47,690 bases of DNA from Hyphomicrobiales bacterium (GTDB taxonomy: Bacteria > Pseudomonadota > Alphaproteobacteria > Rhizobiales > Beijerinckiaceae): NCBI GenBank assembly GCA_026400535.1, contig JAPLOU010000023.1:1-47690 (forward strand), read 5' to 3'. The notes under the pieces are model-generated. The model was given only the letters and a program-made list of their open reading frames with translations, did no database searches and was not told where the DNA came from. Of this stretch, positions 26,157 to 35,533 are shown piece by piece. The position numbers and the translations under genes are program-made. Positions within the stretch are counted from its first letter, which is position 1, and every line of letters starts with the position of its first letter.

Positions 26157-26714
26157 ATGTCTGATGTATCGACCTGGACTGAGGATCGTGTCGAGCTTCT
26201 CAAGAAGCTCTGGAACGACGGCCTGAGCGCGAGCCAGATCGCCGGCGAACTCGGCGGCGTGACGCGCAATGCAGTCATCGGCAAGGTCCACCGGTTGGGG
26301 CTCTCCGGTCGTGCCAAGACCCAGTCTTCGTCGGCCAGCGCCGTGCGCCCGCGCAAGCCGGCTGCGAGCCGGACAAGCCCCGCCTTCAACGCGGCAGCCC
26401 ATGTCCGCGGCAACATGGCTCTGGCTCCGCAAATGCGGGCGCAGCCCGAGCCGCGCGTCGAGCCGCGTGTGGAACTGGTCGATCCGAATATTGTCGTGCC
26501 GTTCTCCGAGCGCGTCACGATCATGGAGCTGAGGGAGAACATGTGCCGCTGGCCCATGGGCGATCCGACCCATGCCGATTTCCGCTTCTGCGGCCTGAAG
26601 ACCGATTCAGGCGTGCCCTATTGCGGCTATCATTGCCGCATTGCCTACCAGCCCGCCGGTGATCGCCGTCGCGAGCAGGAGCGTCGGGCGCAGCAGCAGG
26701 CCAGCCGCACCTGA
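26157..26714 (+). CDS. gcrA: Cell-cycle regulator GcrA
   Basis: A 185-residue protein with the unmistakable GcrA N-terminus: WTEDRVELLKKLWNDGLSASQIA and GGVTRNAVIGKVHRLGL, a SANT/HTH-like DNA-binding region in residues 7-50. A variable Ala/Pro/Arg linker follows, then the conserved C-terminal domain that contacts sigma70: LRENMCRWPMGDP, FCGLKTDSGVPYCGYHC, with regularly placed cysteines. GcrA works with sigma70 at CcrM-methylated promoters to drive S-phase genes in alphaproteobacteria. The ATG at 26157 is preceded by AGGTGG; a GTG start at 26127 is possible but unlikely. The end is 22 bases from the convergent phoB stop. Confidence 0.96.
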   Translation: MSDVSTWTEDRVELLKKLWNDGLSASQIAGELGGVTRNAVIGKVHRLGLSGRAKTQSSSASAVRPRKPAASRTSPAFNAAAHVRGNMALAPQMRAQPEPRVEPRVELVDPNIVVPFSERVTIMELRENMCRWPMGDPTHADFRFCGLKTDSGVPYCGYHCRIAYQPAGDRRREQERRAQQQASRT

Positions 26715-26736
26715 CACGGCTGCCGGGTCGTCCTCA

Positions 26737-27435
26737 TCAGGCCCGTGCGAATTTCTCGTCGAGCGAGTAGCCCGCGCCGCGCACGGTTCTGATCGGATCG
26801 CGCCCGTCCCCGCCGGACAGGGCCTTGCGCAGTCGTCCGACATGGACGTCGACTGTGCGCTCGTCGATTTCGGCGTCGCGGCCCCAGACGGCGTCGAGCA
26901 GCTGCCCGCGCGTATAGACGCGGCCTGGCTTTTCCATGAAGAATTCAAGCAGACGGAATTCCGTCGGCCCCAGATGCAGTTCGCCGCCCGAGCGCCAGAC
27001 CCGGCGCGTGCTGCGGTCGAGCCGGATGTCGCCGGCTCCGAGTTCGTCGGCGATCCGCTCCGGGTTGACCCGCCGCAGCAGGGCTTTGACGCGCGCCAGC
27101 AGTTCCGGCACGGAGAACGGCTTGACCACATAGTCATCGGCCCCCGTCGACAGGCCGCGCACGCGCTCGGCCTCCTCGCCGCGCGCCGTCAGCATGATCA
27201 CGGGAATGTTCTCGGTTTCCCGGCGCTGGCGCAGGCGCCGGCACAGTTCGATGCCGCTCAGGCCGGGCAGCATCCAGTCGAGCAGGAGCAGGTCGGGCGC
27301 TTCTTCCCGCAGCTTCAACTCGGCCTCGTCGCCGCGCGCGCAGACATCGACGCGATAACCCTCCGCTTCAAGATTGTAGCGTAGCAGGAGGCTGAGAGGC
27401 TCTTCGTCCTCCACGATGAAGATCCGTGCTGACAT
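26737..27435 (-). CDS. phoB: Phosphate regulon response regulator PhoB
   Basis: A 232-residue OmpR-type response regulator. Receiver domain: acidic pair in IFIVEDEEPL, phosphorylated Asp53 in LLDWMLPG, Thr83 in MLTARG, Lys105 in VVKPFS. DNA-binding domain from about residue 135, with LGPTEFRLLEFFMEKPGRVYTR and the wing RTVRGAGYSL. PhoB binds Pho boxes under phosphate starvation. The ATG at 27435 fits the family start; a GTG at 27453 overlaps the phoU stop (GTGA) and would add six residues. It is the last gene of phoR-pstSCAB-phoU-phoB. Confidence 0.95.
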   Translation of the reverse strand: MSARIFIVEDEEPLSLLLRYNLEAEGYRVDVCARGDEAELKLREEAPDLLLLDWMLPGLSGIELCRRLRQRRETENIPVIMLTARGEEAERVRGLSTGADDYVVKPFSVPELLARVKALLRRVNPERIADELGAGDIRLDRSTRRVWRSGGELHLGPTEFRLLEFFMEKPGRVYTRGQLLDAVWGRDAEIDERTVDVHVGRLRKALSGGDGRDPIRTVRGAGYSLDEKFARA

Positions 27436-27449
27436 GGCGATGTGACCGG

Positions 27450-28151
27450 TCACGCGGCCGCATCGCTGGGCGAGTCGCCTCGGGGCCGATCAGCCGGCAG
27501 GGCTCGTCCGGTGACCACGAAATGGACCGTCTCCGCGATATTGGTGGTATGGTCGCCGAGCCGTTCGATGTTCTTGGCGCAGAATAACAGGTGGGTGCAG
27601 AAGGTGATGTTGCGCGGATCCTCCATCATGTAGGTCAGCAACTCGCGGAACAGGGAGTTCTCGAGAGCATCGATCTGGCCGTCCCGGCCCCAGACATCGA
27701 GCGCGCCCTTGTCATTCGACTGGGCGTAGGCATCAAGAACATCCTTGAGCTGCCCCTGCGCCAGCCGGCTGAGCGCCTCGACGCCGGTCATGGCACGCCC
27801 GAGCTGCATGTGCCCCTGCACTTTCAGCGACCGCTTGGCAATGTTCTTGGCAAGATCGCCGATACGCTCCAGATCATGCGCGATCCGGATCGAAGCCATG
27901 ACCTCGCGCAGGTCGTTGGCGACAGGCTGGCGCCGCATGAGCATCAGCACGGCGTTGTCCTCGATCTTGCGCTGGAGCTCGTCGAGCTTCGGGTCGGTTG
28001 CGATCACCGACTGGGCCCGCTTGGTGTCCTCGCGCACCAGCGCGATGGTGGCGTCCGCCAGCATGCGCTCGCTGAGGCCGCCCATCTCGGCCACAAGCCG
28101 CCTGAGCTGATCGAGCTCCTGATCGAAGGTCCTGGAGATGTGGTCGCTCAT
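27450..28151 (-). CDS. phoU: Phosphate signalling protein PhoU
   Basis: A 233-residue all-helical protein with two PhoU repeats. Both carry the metal-binding-like motif: ASIRIAHDLERIGDLAKNIAKR at about residues 80-100 and LLFCAKNIERLGDHTTNIAETV near 180-205. PhoU links the PstSCAB transporter to the kinase PhoR, keeping it quiet when phosphate is plentiful. ATG 28151 (MSDHISRTFD) is chosen; the frame continues to 28199 without support. It lies between pstB and phoB, with its stop overlapping a possible GTG start of phoB. Confidence 0.95.
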   Translation of the reverse strand: MSDHISRTFDQELDQLRRLVAEMGGLSERMLADATIALVREDTKRAQSVIATDPKLDELQRKIEDNAVLMLMRRQPVANDLREVMASIRIAHDLERIGDLAKNIAKRSLKVQGHMQLGRAMTGVEALSRLAQGQLKDVLDAYAQSNDKGALDVWGRDGQIDALENSLFRELLTYMMEDPRNITFCTHLLFCAKNIERLGDHTTNIAETVHFVVTGRALPADRPRGDSPSDAAA

Positions 28152-28200
28152 GGCATGTATACTTTCTGTCGCTGTCTCAAGGGCGCTTCGCAGCGGCACG

Positions 28201-29010
28201 TCAGCCGAAGCGGCCGGTCACGTAGTCGAGCGTCCGCTTCTGCTCGGGGTCCATGAAGATCTTCGTTGTGGGGCCGAATTCGATCAGTTCCCCGAGATAC
28301 ATGAAGGCCGTGTACTGCGAGATGCGGGCGGCCTGCTGCATGTTGTGCGTCACGATCACGATGGAGAAATCGGCGCGCAGCTCCTCGATCAGCTCCTCGA
28401 TCTTGCCGGTGGAGATCGGGTCGAGCGCCGAGGTCGGCTCGTCGAACAGGATCACGTCCGGCTGCTGCGCGATGGTGCGGGCGATGCACATGCGCTGCTG
28501 CTGGCCGCCCGACAGCCCCATGCCGGACTGCTTCAGCTTGTCCTTCACCTCGTCCCAGAGCGCCGCCTTGCGCAAGGCCTGCTCGACGCGATCATCAAGC
28601 TCTGACTTCGAGAGCTTCTCGTAAAGCCGCATGCCGAAGGCGCAGTTGTCATAGATCGACATCGGAAAGGGCGTCGGCTTCTGGAAGACCATGCCGATGC
28701 GCGCGCGCAATTCGTTGATGTCGACATTGTTGGAGATGATGTTGCGCCCGTCCAGCATCACCTCGCCGGTGGCACGCTGATCGGGATAAAGGCTGTAGAT
28801 GCGGTTGAAAACGCGAAGCAAGGTGGATTTGCCGCAACCCGACGGGCCGATCATGGCGGTCACCTGACGGTCGAAGAAGTTCATGTTGATATTCTTCAAG
28901 CCCTGGAAGGAGCCATAGAAGAAATCGAGGTTCTTCACGCCGATGCAGACCTTCGCGTCCTTGTTTGGCGCAGCGGCGGACGGGGCGTCCTGAACAGCCA
29001 TCTGGGACAT
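28201..29010 (-). CDS. pstB: Phosphate ABC transporter ATPase PstB
   Basis: A 269-residue ABC ATPase with Walker [11 protein letters not shown]-loop [13 protein letters not shown] (typical of PstB), signature [13 protein letters not shown], Walker [14 protein letters not shown] and switch His in [11 protein letters not shown]. It powers phosphate uptake with PstA and PstC. The N-terminal 25 residues are a variable, Ala-rich tail. It ends 49 bases before phoU starts. Confidence 0.97.
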   Translation of the reverse strand: MSQMAVQDAPSAAAPNKDAKVCIGVKNLDFFYGSFQGLKNINMNFFDRQVTAMIGPSGCGKSTLLRVFNRIYSLYPDQRATGEVMLDGRNIISNNVDINELRARIGMVFQKPTPFPMSIYDNCAFGMRLYEKLSKSELDDRVEQALRKAALWDEVKDKLKQSGMGLSGGQQQRMCIARTIAQQPDVILFDEPTSALDPISTGKIEELIEELRADFSIVIVTHNMQQAARISQYTAFMYLGELIEFGPTTKIFMDPEQKRTLDYVTGRFG

Positions 29011-29052
29011 GTGATCTGACCTTTCGTTTCGGTGTTCAGGGGCGGCGCAGCG

Positions 29053-29937
29053 TCACTTGCGGTTGAGCAGGCTGCGGGCGCCGATGGAGAGGGCAAGAAT
29101 GGCGCCCGTGATCAGCAGCGCCCCGGCCCAGGCCAGTTGCTGCCAGTTGTCATAGGGCGCCGAGGCGAAGGCGTAGATGGTGACCGGCAGGTTCGAGATG
29201 CCGCCCGTCAGGTTCCAGTTGAACCAGAACGAATTGTTCAGCGCCGTGAACAGCAGAGGCGCTGTCTCACCCGCGATGCGGGCAAGGGCAAGCAGGATTC
29301 CCGTCACGATGCCCGCTTTCGCGGCGCGCCACGAGATCTGGCGGATGACGACGGAGGTCGGCGCGCCAAGCGCCGCGCCGGCCTCGCGCAGGCTGTTCGG
29401 AACGAGCCTGAGCATGTCCTCGGTGGTGCGCACGATCACCGGAAGCGCGATGATGGCCAGCGCCACGCTGCCTGCCCAGCCCGAGTAGCCCCGGAACGGC
29501 ATCACGAGAATGACGTAGACGAACAGTCCGATCAGGATAGAGGGCGCCGACAAGAGGATGTCGTTGATGAAGCGCACGAGGTCGGCGAGCCTGGAGCCCT
29601 TGCCGTACTCGGCCAGATAGGTCCCCGCCATGACACCGATCGGCGTGGCGATCGCGATGCCCAGGAAGGTGAGCACGATCGAGCCGACGATGGCGTTCAG
29701 CAGACCACCGCCCGCGGTTCCAGGTCCCGGCGTGATCTTGGTGAACAGGTCGAGGCTGATGCCCTGCCCGCCTTTCCAGATCAGCATGCCGAGGATCCAG
29801 AACAGGACGAACACCGCCACCATGGTCGACGCCGTGGCGAAGACCCGCAGGACCTTGTCGCTGACCCGGCGCGACTGGCGGACCCGGCCCCATTTGACCT
29901 GGCCCTGCAGCCCGGCAGTGGCGGTGGTGTCGGACAT
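29053..29937 (-). CDS. pstA: Phosphate ABC transporter permease PstA
   Basis: A 294-residue inner-membrane permease with about six helices, starting with [21 protein letters not shown] at about residues 30-50. Typical features are the [41 protein letters not shown] core around residues 75-110 and the EAA loop [21 protein letters not shown]. It pairs with PstC and PstB. The start at 29937 lies 15 bases after the pstC stop. Operon order is the usual one. Confidence 0.96.
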   Translation of the reverse strand: MSDTTATAGLQGQVKWGRVRQSRRVSDKVLRVFATASTMVAVFVLFWILGMLIWKGGQGISLDLFTKITPGPGTAGGGLLNAIVGSIVLTFLGIAIATPIGVMAGTYLAEYGKGSRLADLVRFINDILLSAPSILIGLFVYVILVMPFRGYSGWAGSVALAIIALPVIVRTTEDMLRLVPNSLREAGAALGAPTSVVIRQISWRAAKAGIVTGILLALARIAGETAPLLFTALNNSFWFNWNLTGGISNLPVTIYAFASAPYDNWQQLAWAGALLITGAILALSIGARSLLNRK

Positions 29938-29951
29938 GGGTTTGGCTCCGA

Positions 29952-30923
29952 TCAGTACTGCTTGACGCGCGAGACGAGGATGCGGGCAATGACCAGCACC
30001 ACGAAGGTGACGAAGAACAGCACGCAGCCCAGCCCGATCAGCGCGTTCATCTGCATGCCGAGCGCCTCATTGAACTCGCTGGCGATGCGCGAGGCGATGG
30101 TTGATCCAGGGTCCATGATGGACGCCGACAAGCGGTTGGCATTGCCGATCACGAAGGTGACGGCCATGGTCTCGCCGAGCGCGCGGCCAAGACCGAGCAT
30201 GATGGCGCCGACGATGGAGACGCCTGCCTGCGGCAACAGCACGTGGCGCACCACCTCCCACGTGGTACACCCGATGCCATACGCACTTTCGCGCAGCACG
30301 GTCGGAATCTGGTCGAGCATGTCGCGGGTCAGCGAGGCGATGAACGGCACGATCATGAAAGCGAGAATGATGCCGGCGCTGAGGATCCCGAGACCTGAGG
30401 GCGAGCGGGCATAGAGGATGGTGCCCAGAATCGGCATGCCTTCGACAACCTGGCTCACGGGAACCTGAAAATAGGCGGCGAAGAGCGGCACAAACACGAA
30501 CAGGCCCCACATGCCGTAGATGATGCTGGGCACCGCGGCGAGCAGCTCGACCGCAGTTCCCACAGGGCGCTTGAACCAGGCAGGGGCGAGTTGTGTGAGG
30601 TAGATCGCGGTGCCCAACGACAGAGGCACGCCAATCATCATGGCGATCAGGGCGGTCGAGAGCGTGCCGATGATGGCGGGCAGGCCCCCATACCTGTCAT
30701 TCATCGTGTCCCACTGCGTGCCTGTCAGGAACCCGAGGCCGAATTCGCGGAAGGCGGGCCAGCCGCCGTAGATCATGGATGCCATGATCCCGGCGAGCAG
30801 CACCAGCACGGTGATGGCGGCGGCCTTGCTCAGCGCGGCGAAGATCGGGTCAAAGCCGAACGGGTTGGCCTTGCGCGTGACCTTGGTCGCGTTCTGGTAG
30901 GAGCGCTCGTAGACGGCAACCAT
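29952..30923 (-). CDS. pstC: Phosphate ABC transporter permease PstC
   Basis: A 323-residue inner-membrane permease. The first helix is at about residues 32-52 ([21 protein letters not shown]), followed by the periplasmic stretch with [21 protein letters not shown] typical of PstC, and the EAA loop [23 protein letters not shown]. The ATG at 30923 has GGAG seven bases upstream; the GTG at 30929 lies within that spacing and is less likely. Separated from pstS by 88 bases containing a strong hairpin. Confidence 0.95.
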   Translation of the reverse strand: MVAVYERSYQNATKVTRKANPFGFDPIFAALSKAAAITVLVLLAGIMASMIYGGWPAFREFGLGFLTGTQWDTMNDRYGGLPAIIGTLSTALIAMMIGVPLSLGTAIYLTQLAPAWFKRPVGTAVELLAAVPSIIYGMWGLFVFVPLFAAYFQVPVSQVVEGMPILGTILYARSPSGLGILSAGIILAFMIVPFIASLTRDMLDQIPTVLRESAYGIGCTTWEVVRHVLLPQAGVSIVGAIMLGLGRALGETMAVTFVIGNANRLSASIMDPGSTIASRIASEFNEALGMQMNALIGLGCVLFFVTFVVLVIARILVSRVKQY

Positions 30924-30963
30924 GCGCACACTCCACGCGGGTGTCTGTTGACGGGGCAGGACA

Positions 30964-30989
30964 GCGGGGCGGGCTGGTGCCCGCCCCGC
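30964..30989 (-). promoter_or_regulatory. Strong GC hairpin between pstS and pstC
   Basis: GCGGGGCGGGC (30964-30974) and GCCCGCCCCGC (30979-30989) form a perfect eleven-pair stem with a four-base loop, 22 bases after the pstS stop. No T-run follows on either strand, so it is more likely an mRNA-stabilising 3' element or attenuator than a full terminator; it would allow PstS to exceed PstCAB. Confidence 0.6.
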
Positions 30990-31011
30990 CGGGCATCATG
31001 TCGGGCCAGCT

Positions 31012-32040
31012 TCAGAAGATCGGTTTGCCGGCGGTATCGACCACGGTCTTCCAGGACGCGCGAACCTGCGCCTTCACGGGCACGGGCATCGGCACGTACT
31101 CAAGATCGGTTGCAAGCTTGTCGCCGTTGGCGAAGGCCCAGTCGAAGAACTTGAGGGCGGCGGCCGACTTGGCTGGATCGGCAGGCTTGGCGTACATCAA
31201 GATGAAGGTGGCCGAGACCACGGGCCAGGCTGTCGGTGCGGCCTGATTGTTGAGGCTGATGCCGAAACCGGGCGCAGCGTTCCAGTCTGCCGCCGACGCC
31301 GCGGCCTGGAATGAGCTGTCATCCGGCACCGGGAAGTTGCCGGCCTTGTTCTGGACCAGCGCGTAGGACAGGTTGTTCTGCTTGGCATAGGCATACTCGA
31401 CATAGCCGATCGAGTTGGCGATCTGGCGGACGGTGCCGGAGACGCCTTCGTTGCCGCGGCCGCCGACGCCGACAGGCCACTGCACCGAGGTGTTGGTGCC
31501 GATCTTCGACTTCCACTCGTCGGAGACCATGCTGAGATACTCGGTCCAGACGAAGGTCGTGCCGGAGCCGTCGGAGCGATAGACCACGTTGATGGTCGCA
31601 TCAGGAAGGGTCACGCCGGGATTGAGCGCCACGATCTTCGGATCGTTCCACTTCTTGACAGTGCCGAGAAAGATGTCCGCCAGAAGCGGGCCGGTCAGCT
31701 TCAGACCGCGCTGGCCGATGCCGGCAACGTTGAGAGCCGGCACAACGCCGCCCATGACCATCGGAAACTGGATCATGCCATCACGGGTGAGTTCATCACC
31801 CTTGACCGGGGCGTCAGTGGCGCCGAAATCGACCGTCTTGGCGCGGATCTGGCGGATGCCGCCGCCCGAGCCGATGGACTGGTAGTTGAGGCCGACACCG
31901 GTGGCGGCCTTGTAGGCCTCCGCCCATTTGGCATAGATCGGGAAGGGGAAGGTGGCGCCGGCGCCGGTGATGTCGGCGGCCGTCGCGGGGGACAGGCTCA
32001 GGGCCGCGAAGGCAGCCGCAGTGATCGCAAACTTGCGCAT
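31012..32040 (-). CDS. pstS: Periplasmic phosphate-binding protein PstS
   Basis: A 342-residue exported protein. Residues 1-22 are a Sec signal ending in SPATAA; the mature protein opens DITGAGATFPFPIYAKWAEAY, the PstS hallmark. Phosphate-contact segments follow: SIGSGGGIRQI, DFGATDAPVK, RSDGSGTTFVWTEYLS and GNEGVSGTV. The start at 32040 has GAGGA upstream; a longer frame to 32076 would precede the signal peptide. The Pho box lies 50 bases upstream. First gene of the transporter, downstream of phoR on the same strand. Confidence 0.97.
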   Translation of the reverse strand: MRKFAITAAAFAALSLSPATAADITGAGATFPFPIYAKWAEAYKAATGVGLNYQSIGSGGGIRQIRAKTVDFGATDAPVKGDELTRDGMIQFPMVMGGVVPALNVAGIGQRGLKLTGPLLADIFLGTVKKWNDPKIVALNPGVTLPDATINVVYRSDGSGTTFVWTEYLSMVSDEWKSKIGTNTSVQWPVGVGGRGNEGVSGTVRQIANSIGYVEYAYAKQNNLSYALVQNKAGNFPVPDDSSFQAAASAADWNAAPGFGISLNNQAAPTAWPVVSATFILMYAKPADPAKSAAALKFFDWAFANGDKLATDLEYVPMPVPVKAQVRASWKTVVDTAGKPIF

Positions 32041-32089
32041 GGGAAGGATCCTCGTGTCATGTTCGACTGTGCCCATTCACACGAGTTTT

Positions 32090-32107
32090 ATGACATCGGT
32101 GTGACGA
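32090..32107 (-). promoter_or_regulatory. Pho box upstream of pstS
   Basis: Read on the minus strand: TCGTCAC, four bases, ATGTCAT, two half-sites of the PhoB consensus CTGTCAT-N4-CTGTCAT with GTCA cores exactly eleven bases apart. It is 50 bases upstream of the pstS ATG and about 50 after the phoR stop (32157), so pstS has its own PhoB-driven promoter. Confidence 0.75.
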
Positions 32108-32156
32108 ATGTGTCATGATTGCCTGATGGGCGCCCTGATCCCGTCGACAAGGTCTC

Positions 32157-33425
32157 TCAGGCCGGGAAGATCACCCGGAACGTGGCACCATCGCCCGGAA
32201 CGCTTTCGATTTCGAGGCGGGCGCGGTGGCGGGCGACCAGATGCTTGACGATGGCGAGGCCAAGTCCGGTGCCGCCGACCTCCCGGCTGTGCGACAGATC
32301 GGCGCGGTAGAACCGTTCGGTCAGGCGCGGAATATGCTCTGGTGCGATGCCCGGCCCGTGGTCGCGGACGCTGAGCGTGACCGGTCCGGGCTCCGCTTCC
32401 GTGACCGCGATCAGGACGCGCCCGCCGTCCCGGCCGTAGCGGATGCCGTTCTCCACAAGGTTTTCGACCAGCCGGAGCAGGTCGTCACGATCGCCCTTGA
32501 TGAGGGCCGGGCGTGACGGCAGGCCGACCTCGAGCATCACGCCGCGTTCCTTGGCCGAGAGGCTGAGAGAGTCGATGATCTCGCGGACGATCGAGGTGAG
32601 GTCGATCGGCGATGTCGGCTGCTGGTGCGCGCGCAGTTCGGCCCGCGACAGCGACAAAAGGTCATCGATCAAGCGCGACATGCGGCCCGCCTGCTCCCGC
32701 ATGATCGGCAAGAAACGCTCGCGCGCCTTGTGGTCCTCGCGGGCAGGGCCTTGCAGGGTCTCGATGAAGCCAAGCAGCGAGGCGAGCGGGGTGCGCAGTT
32801 CGTGGCTTGCATTGGCGATGAAGTCGACGCGCATGCGCTCGGTGGCCCGCTGCTCGGTCAGGTCCTCGAACACGGCCATCACCAGCCCTCGGCGATCAAC
32901 GGCGGACGGCACCGGGTTGACATGGACCCTGAGCGCCCGGTCGAGCGCCGCGCTTTCGATCAGCATGATCACCCGCGACGTTTGGTCAGCCATCGTCAGC
33001 GTCACGGCCTCGAGAAAGTCGGGGTCACGAATGGCCAAGGAAACCGGTCTGCCGTAGGCGATGCCGGGAAAGATCCGCTGGGCGCTCGCGGACGATCCGA
33101 TCACCATGGCATTGCCATCGGTGACGATCAGCGGCAGCGCAAAGGCGTCGATCAGGGCCGGATCGATCTGCTGGGCGACCGTGACGGCCGGCTCGCCCGA
33201 GGCCACCGGTTTGACGGACGGCGCCGCGGCCGGCACGACCTCCGGGGCGACGCGGCTGCGCCAGAGCAGGGCGCACAATCCGAACACCGACAGGGCCGGG
33301 AGCGCCGACCACCACAGCGACTGGCCGCTCACCACCAGTGGCACCATCGCGGCAAGCCCGGCACCGACCGCCGGAATCCAGGCTTTTGGTGAAGTGGCCG
33401 GCGCAGGGTCGGTGGCATCTGTCAT
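32157..33425 (-). CDS. phoR: Phosphate regulon sensor histidine kinase PhoR
   Basis: A 422-residue membrane-bound kinase. One or two membrane segments occupy about residues 16-55 (AVGAGLAAMVPLVV, LPALSVFGLCALLW), a PAS-like domain about 92-190 (LIDAFALPLIVTDGNAMVIG...), then the dimerisation helix with phosphorylated His208 in FIANASHELRTPLASLLGF, and the ATPase domain with N box VENGIRYG, G1 DHGPGIA, F box TERFYRAD and G2 GGTGLGLAIVKHL. It phosphorylates PhoB. The start ATG at 33425 (MTDATDPAPATSPK) is preferred to a frame reaching 33638 that would overlap ppk2. The gene is ahead of pstS with a PhoB site between them. Confidence 0.94.
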   Translation of the reverse strand: MTDATDPAPATSPKAWIPAVGAGLAAMVPLVVSGQSLWWSALPALSVFGLCALLWRSRVAPEVVPAAAPSVKPVASGEPAVTVAQQIDPALIDAFALPLIVTDGNAMVIGSSASAQRIFPGIAYGRPVSLAIRDPDFLEAVTLTMADQTSRVIMLIESAALDRALRVHVNPVPSAVDRRGLVMAVFEDLTEQRATERMRVDFIANASHELRTPLASLLGFIETLQGPAREDHKARERFLPIMREQAGRMSRLIDDLLSLSRAELRAHQQPTSPIDLTSIVREIIDSLSLSAKERGVMLEVGLPSRPALIKGDRDDLLRLVENLVENGIRYGRDGGRVLIAVTEAEPGPVTLSVRDHGPGIAPEHIPRLTERFYRADLSHSREVGGTGLGLAIVKHLVARHRARLEIESVPGDGATFRVIFPA

Positions 33426-33615
33426 GGCAGCCTCGCGCCTTCGCACATCAGGGGAACCACCCCTTGCGCGATGAGATGTAGGCGGTCTCCGGCCTGTGCC
33501 GCAAGGGTGCGTAATGGCACAGCTCTCGCGCAGCCATGCGGGCGCCGCTGAAACCGCTGGCTGCCCGGGGCAGGCATGATATGATTTTCCTTTGCCACCA
33601 CAGGAACTGTCCGTC

Positions 33616-34506
33616 ATGTCGGCCAAGAAGACGTTCATTCAGACCAAGACCGAGAAGGCCATGCAGGCCTTTGACATCAAGAATCCGCAGCTGCCGGCCG
33701 AGATCGATCATGCGGCGTTCGGCAGCGGCGACTTTCCCTACGACAAGAAAATGAAGCGCAAGCGCTACGAGGCCGAGCTGGAGCTTCTGCAGATCGAACT
33801 GCAGAAGGTGCAGAATTGGGTGAAGCAGAGTGGCGCGCGCGTGATCATTGTGCTCGAGGGCCGCGACGCAGCCGGCAAGGGCGGCACCATTCATCGCTTC
33901 ACCCAGCATCTCAATCCACGCGGCGCCAGGGTCGTGGCGCTGTCCAGGCCATCCGACATCGAGAAGGGCCAGTGGTACTTCCAGCGTTATGCAACGCATA
34001 TGCCGACCTGCGGCGAGATCGTGTTCTTCGACCGTTCCTGGTACAACCGTGCGATGGTCGAGCCGGTGATGGGTTTCTGCACTCCGGCCGAGCATGAGAG
34101 CTTCCTCGCCGACGCCCCCGTCTTCGAGGGCATTCTGGCGCGGGACGGCATCCACGTCTTCAAGCTGTTTCTGACGGTCGGCGCCGAGATGCAGATGAAG
34201 CGGCTGCATGCCCGCTATCATGATCCGCTGAAACGCTGGAAACTGTCCCCGATCGATTTCGAGGCGATCACCCGCTTTCCGGCCTACTCCGCCGCCATCG
34301 AGACCATGCTGGCGCGCACCAGCAGCGAGCAGGCGCCTTGGTCGGTCATCAGGGCCAACGACAAGTACCGCACGCGCCTGAATGCGATCCGCCATGTCCT
34401 CACCGCGCTGCCCTATACCCAGAAGGACGAGGCGGCGCTCAAGGCTGCGGACAGCAGGATTGTGCTCAGCGCCGCGCGTTTTCTCAAACGCGGCGGCGAG
34501 GCGTGA
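33616..34506 (+). CDS. ppk2: Polyphosphate kinase 2
   Basis: A 296-residue PPK2-family kinase, which uses polyphosphate to phosphorylate nucleotides (or makes polyphosphate). Walker A is GRDAAGKGGT at residues 82-91, Walker B and lid are FFDRSWYNRAMVEPVMGFC at about 139-157, and the C-terminus carries KRWKLSPIDFEAI and WSVIRANDKYRTRL, both PPK2 marks. The one-domain size fits class I. ATG 33616 (MSAKKTF) has AGGAA upstream; a TTG at 33592 is unlikely. It is divergent from phoR across 190 bases, tying polyphosphate storage to the phosphate regulon, though no clear Pho box was seen in that gap. Confidence 0.94.
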   Translation: MSAKKTFIQTKTEKAMQAFDIKNPQLPAEIDHAAFGSGDFPYDKKMKRKRYEAELELLQIELQKVQNWVKQSGARVIIVLEGRDAAGKGGTIHRFTQHLNPRGARVVALSRPSDIEKGQWYFQRYATHMPTCGEIVFFDRSWYNRAMVEPVMGFCTPAEHESFLADAPVFEGILARDGIHVFKLFLTVGAEMQMKRLHARYHDPLKRWKLSPIDFEAITRFPAYSAAIETMLARTSSEQAPWSVIRANDKYRTRLNAIRHVLTALPYTQKDEAALKAADSRIVLSAARFLKRGGEA

Positions 34507-34509
34507 GCG

Positions 34510-35457
34510 TCACCGCGGTCGCGTGCTGAGCCGCTTGCTCACCTCGTAGAGCCCGAGCAGCATGAGGGCGAGAACGAAGGGCGCGATGTAGTAGATCAGC
34601 CTGAACAGCAGGAGCGCGCTCAGCACCGGCTCGCGCGGCAGATGCGCCAGGCCGATCAGCATGACGGCCTCGAACGCCCCGACGCCGCCGGGAAGATGGC
34701 TGGCGATGCCGACGACGCAGGCGAACACGTAGATGGCGAGGAAAGCCTCGTAGGCGAGGCCGTGCCCTGCCGGAAGCAGCACGTACAGCACAGCCGCCGC
34801 AGCGCAGACATCGGCGGCCCCGATCAGGATCTGTCCGAAGCTCATCCTGGCCCCCGGCAGTTCCAGCCGCCAGCCACGCACCTCGATGGCGCGCTCGCCG
34901 CCCGCAACCCAGATCAGATAGCTGATGACGATGGCAAGGATCACCGCCCCGATGACCTGCATGACCGGCGCCGTTGTCCGGGCCAGACCAGCAAGGCTGT
35001 CGGCGGAGTAGGTCAGGGCGATGCCCAGAACGGCCGCCATGCCGAGCCAGAACGTCATACCGACGATGACGGTGATCTTGGCGACCTCTGCGGTCCGGAC
35101 GCCGCGACCGGAGTAGATCCAGTAACGGACAGTGCCGGCCGTCACCAGGGGAAAGCCCAGCGTGAAAGAGATCGAGAAGCTCGTGTAAGATCCGAGCGCT
35201 GTGGTGCGATAAGGAATCGACAGGCCGAGCAGCTTCAGCGCCAGCGCGTCGTAGAGAGTGAGCAGGAGATAGCTCAGCACCATGAAGCCGCAGGCGAGCA
35301 GCAGCTTGTCGCGGCCGGTTTCGGCGAGTGCGACAAGGACCTTGGCGCTGTCGATCTCCTGCAGGATGACAGACAGGACCGCGATCGAGGCCACGAAGAT
35401 CGTGACGCTCGCAGCCGGCCCCAGCCACCACCATCGGCCTTTTGCCTGCGGCGTCAC
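34510..35457 (-). CDS. UPF0104 / MprF N-terminal-type integral membrane protein
   Basis: A 315-residue polytopic membrane protein with about eight helices, beginning at residues 12-32 (GPAASVTIFVASIAVLSVIL). It belongs to the lysylphosphatidylglycerol-synthase transmembrane (flippase) family: the conserved region SFSISFTLGFPLVTAGTVRYW (residues about 92-112) and SHLPGGVGAFEAVMLIGL near 250 are typical. No aminoacyl-transferase domain is attached, so it is the membrane part only, which may flip a lipid. The start is a GTG at 35457. The stop is three bases from the convergent ppk2 stop. It lies downstream of the methyltransferase-like gene on the same strand. Confidence 0.85.
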   Translation of the reverse strand: MTPQAKGRWWWLGPAASVTIFVASIAVLSVILQEIDSAKVLVALAETGRDKLLLACGFMVLSYLLLTLYDALALKLLGLSIPYRTTALGSYTSFSISFTLGFPLVTAGTVRYWIYSGRGVRTAEVAKITVIVGMTFWLGMAAVLGIALTYSADSLAGLARTTAPVMQVIGAVILAIVISYLIWVAGGERAIEVRGWRLELPGARMSFGQILIGAADVCAAAAVLYVLLPAGHGLAYEAFLAIYVFACVVGIASHLPGGVGAFEAVMLIGLAHLPREPVLSALLLFRLIYYIAPFVLALMLLGLYEVSKRLSTRPR

Positions 35458-35533
35458 CGTTCACCCATCCTGATCGCGCCAATCCCGCATGCCGGCCGCC
35501 GATGGCCTGCCCGGCGCCGGAGCGACGCAGGGG

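Noticed and set aside
29032..30414. A 460-codon plus-strand frame opposite pstA and pstC
   Set aside because: Shadow of the two permease genes; it has no recognisable fold or start signal.
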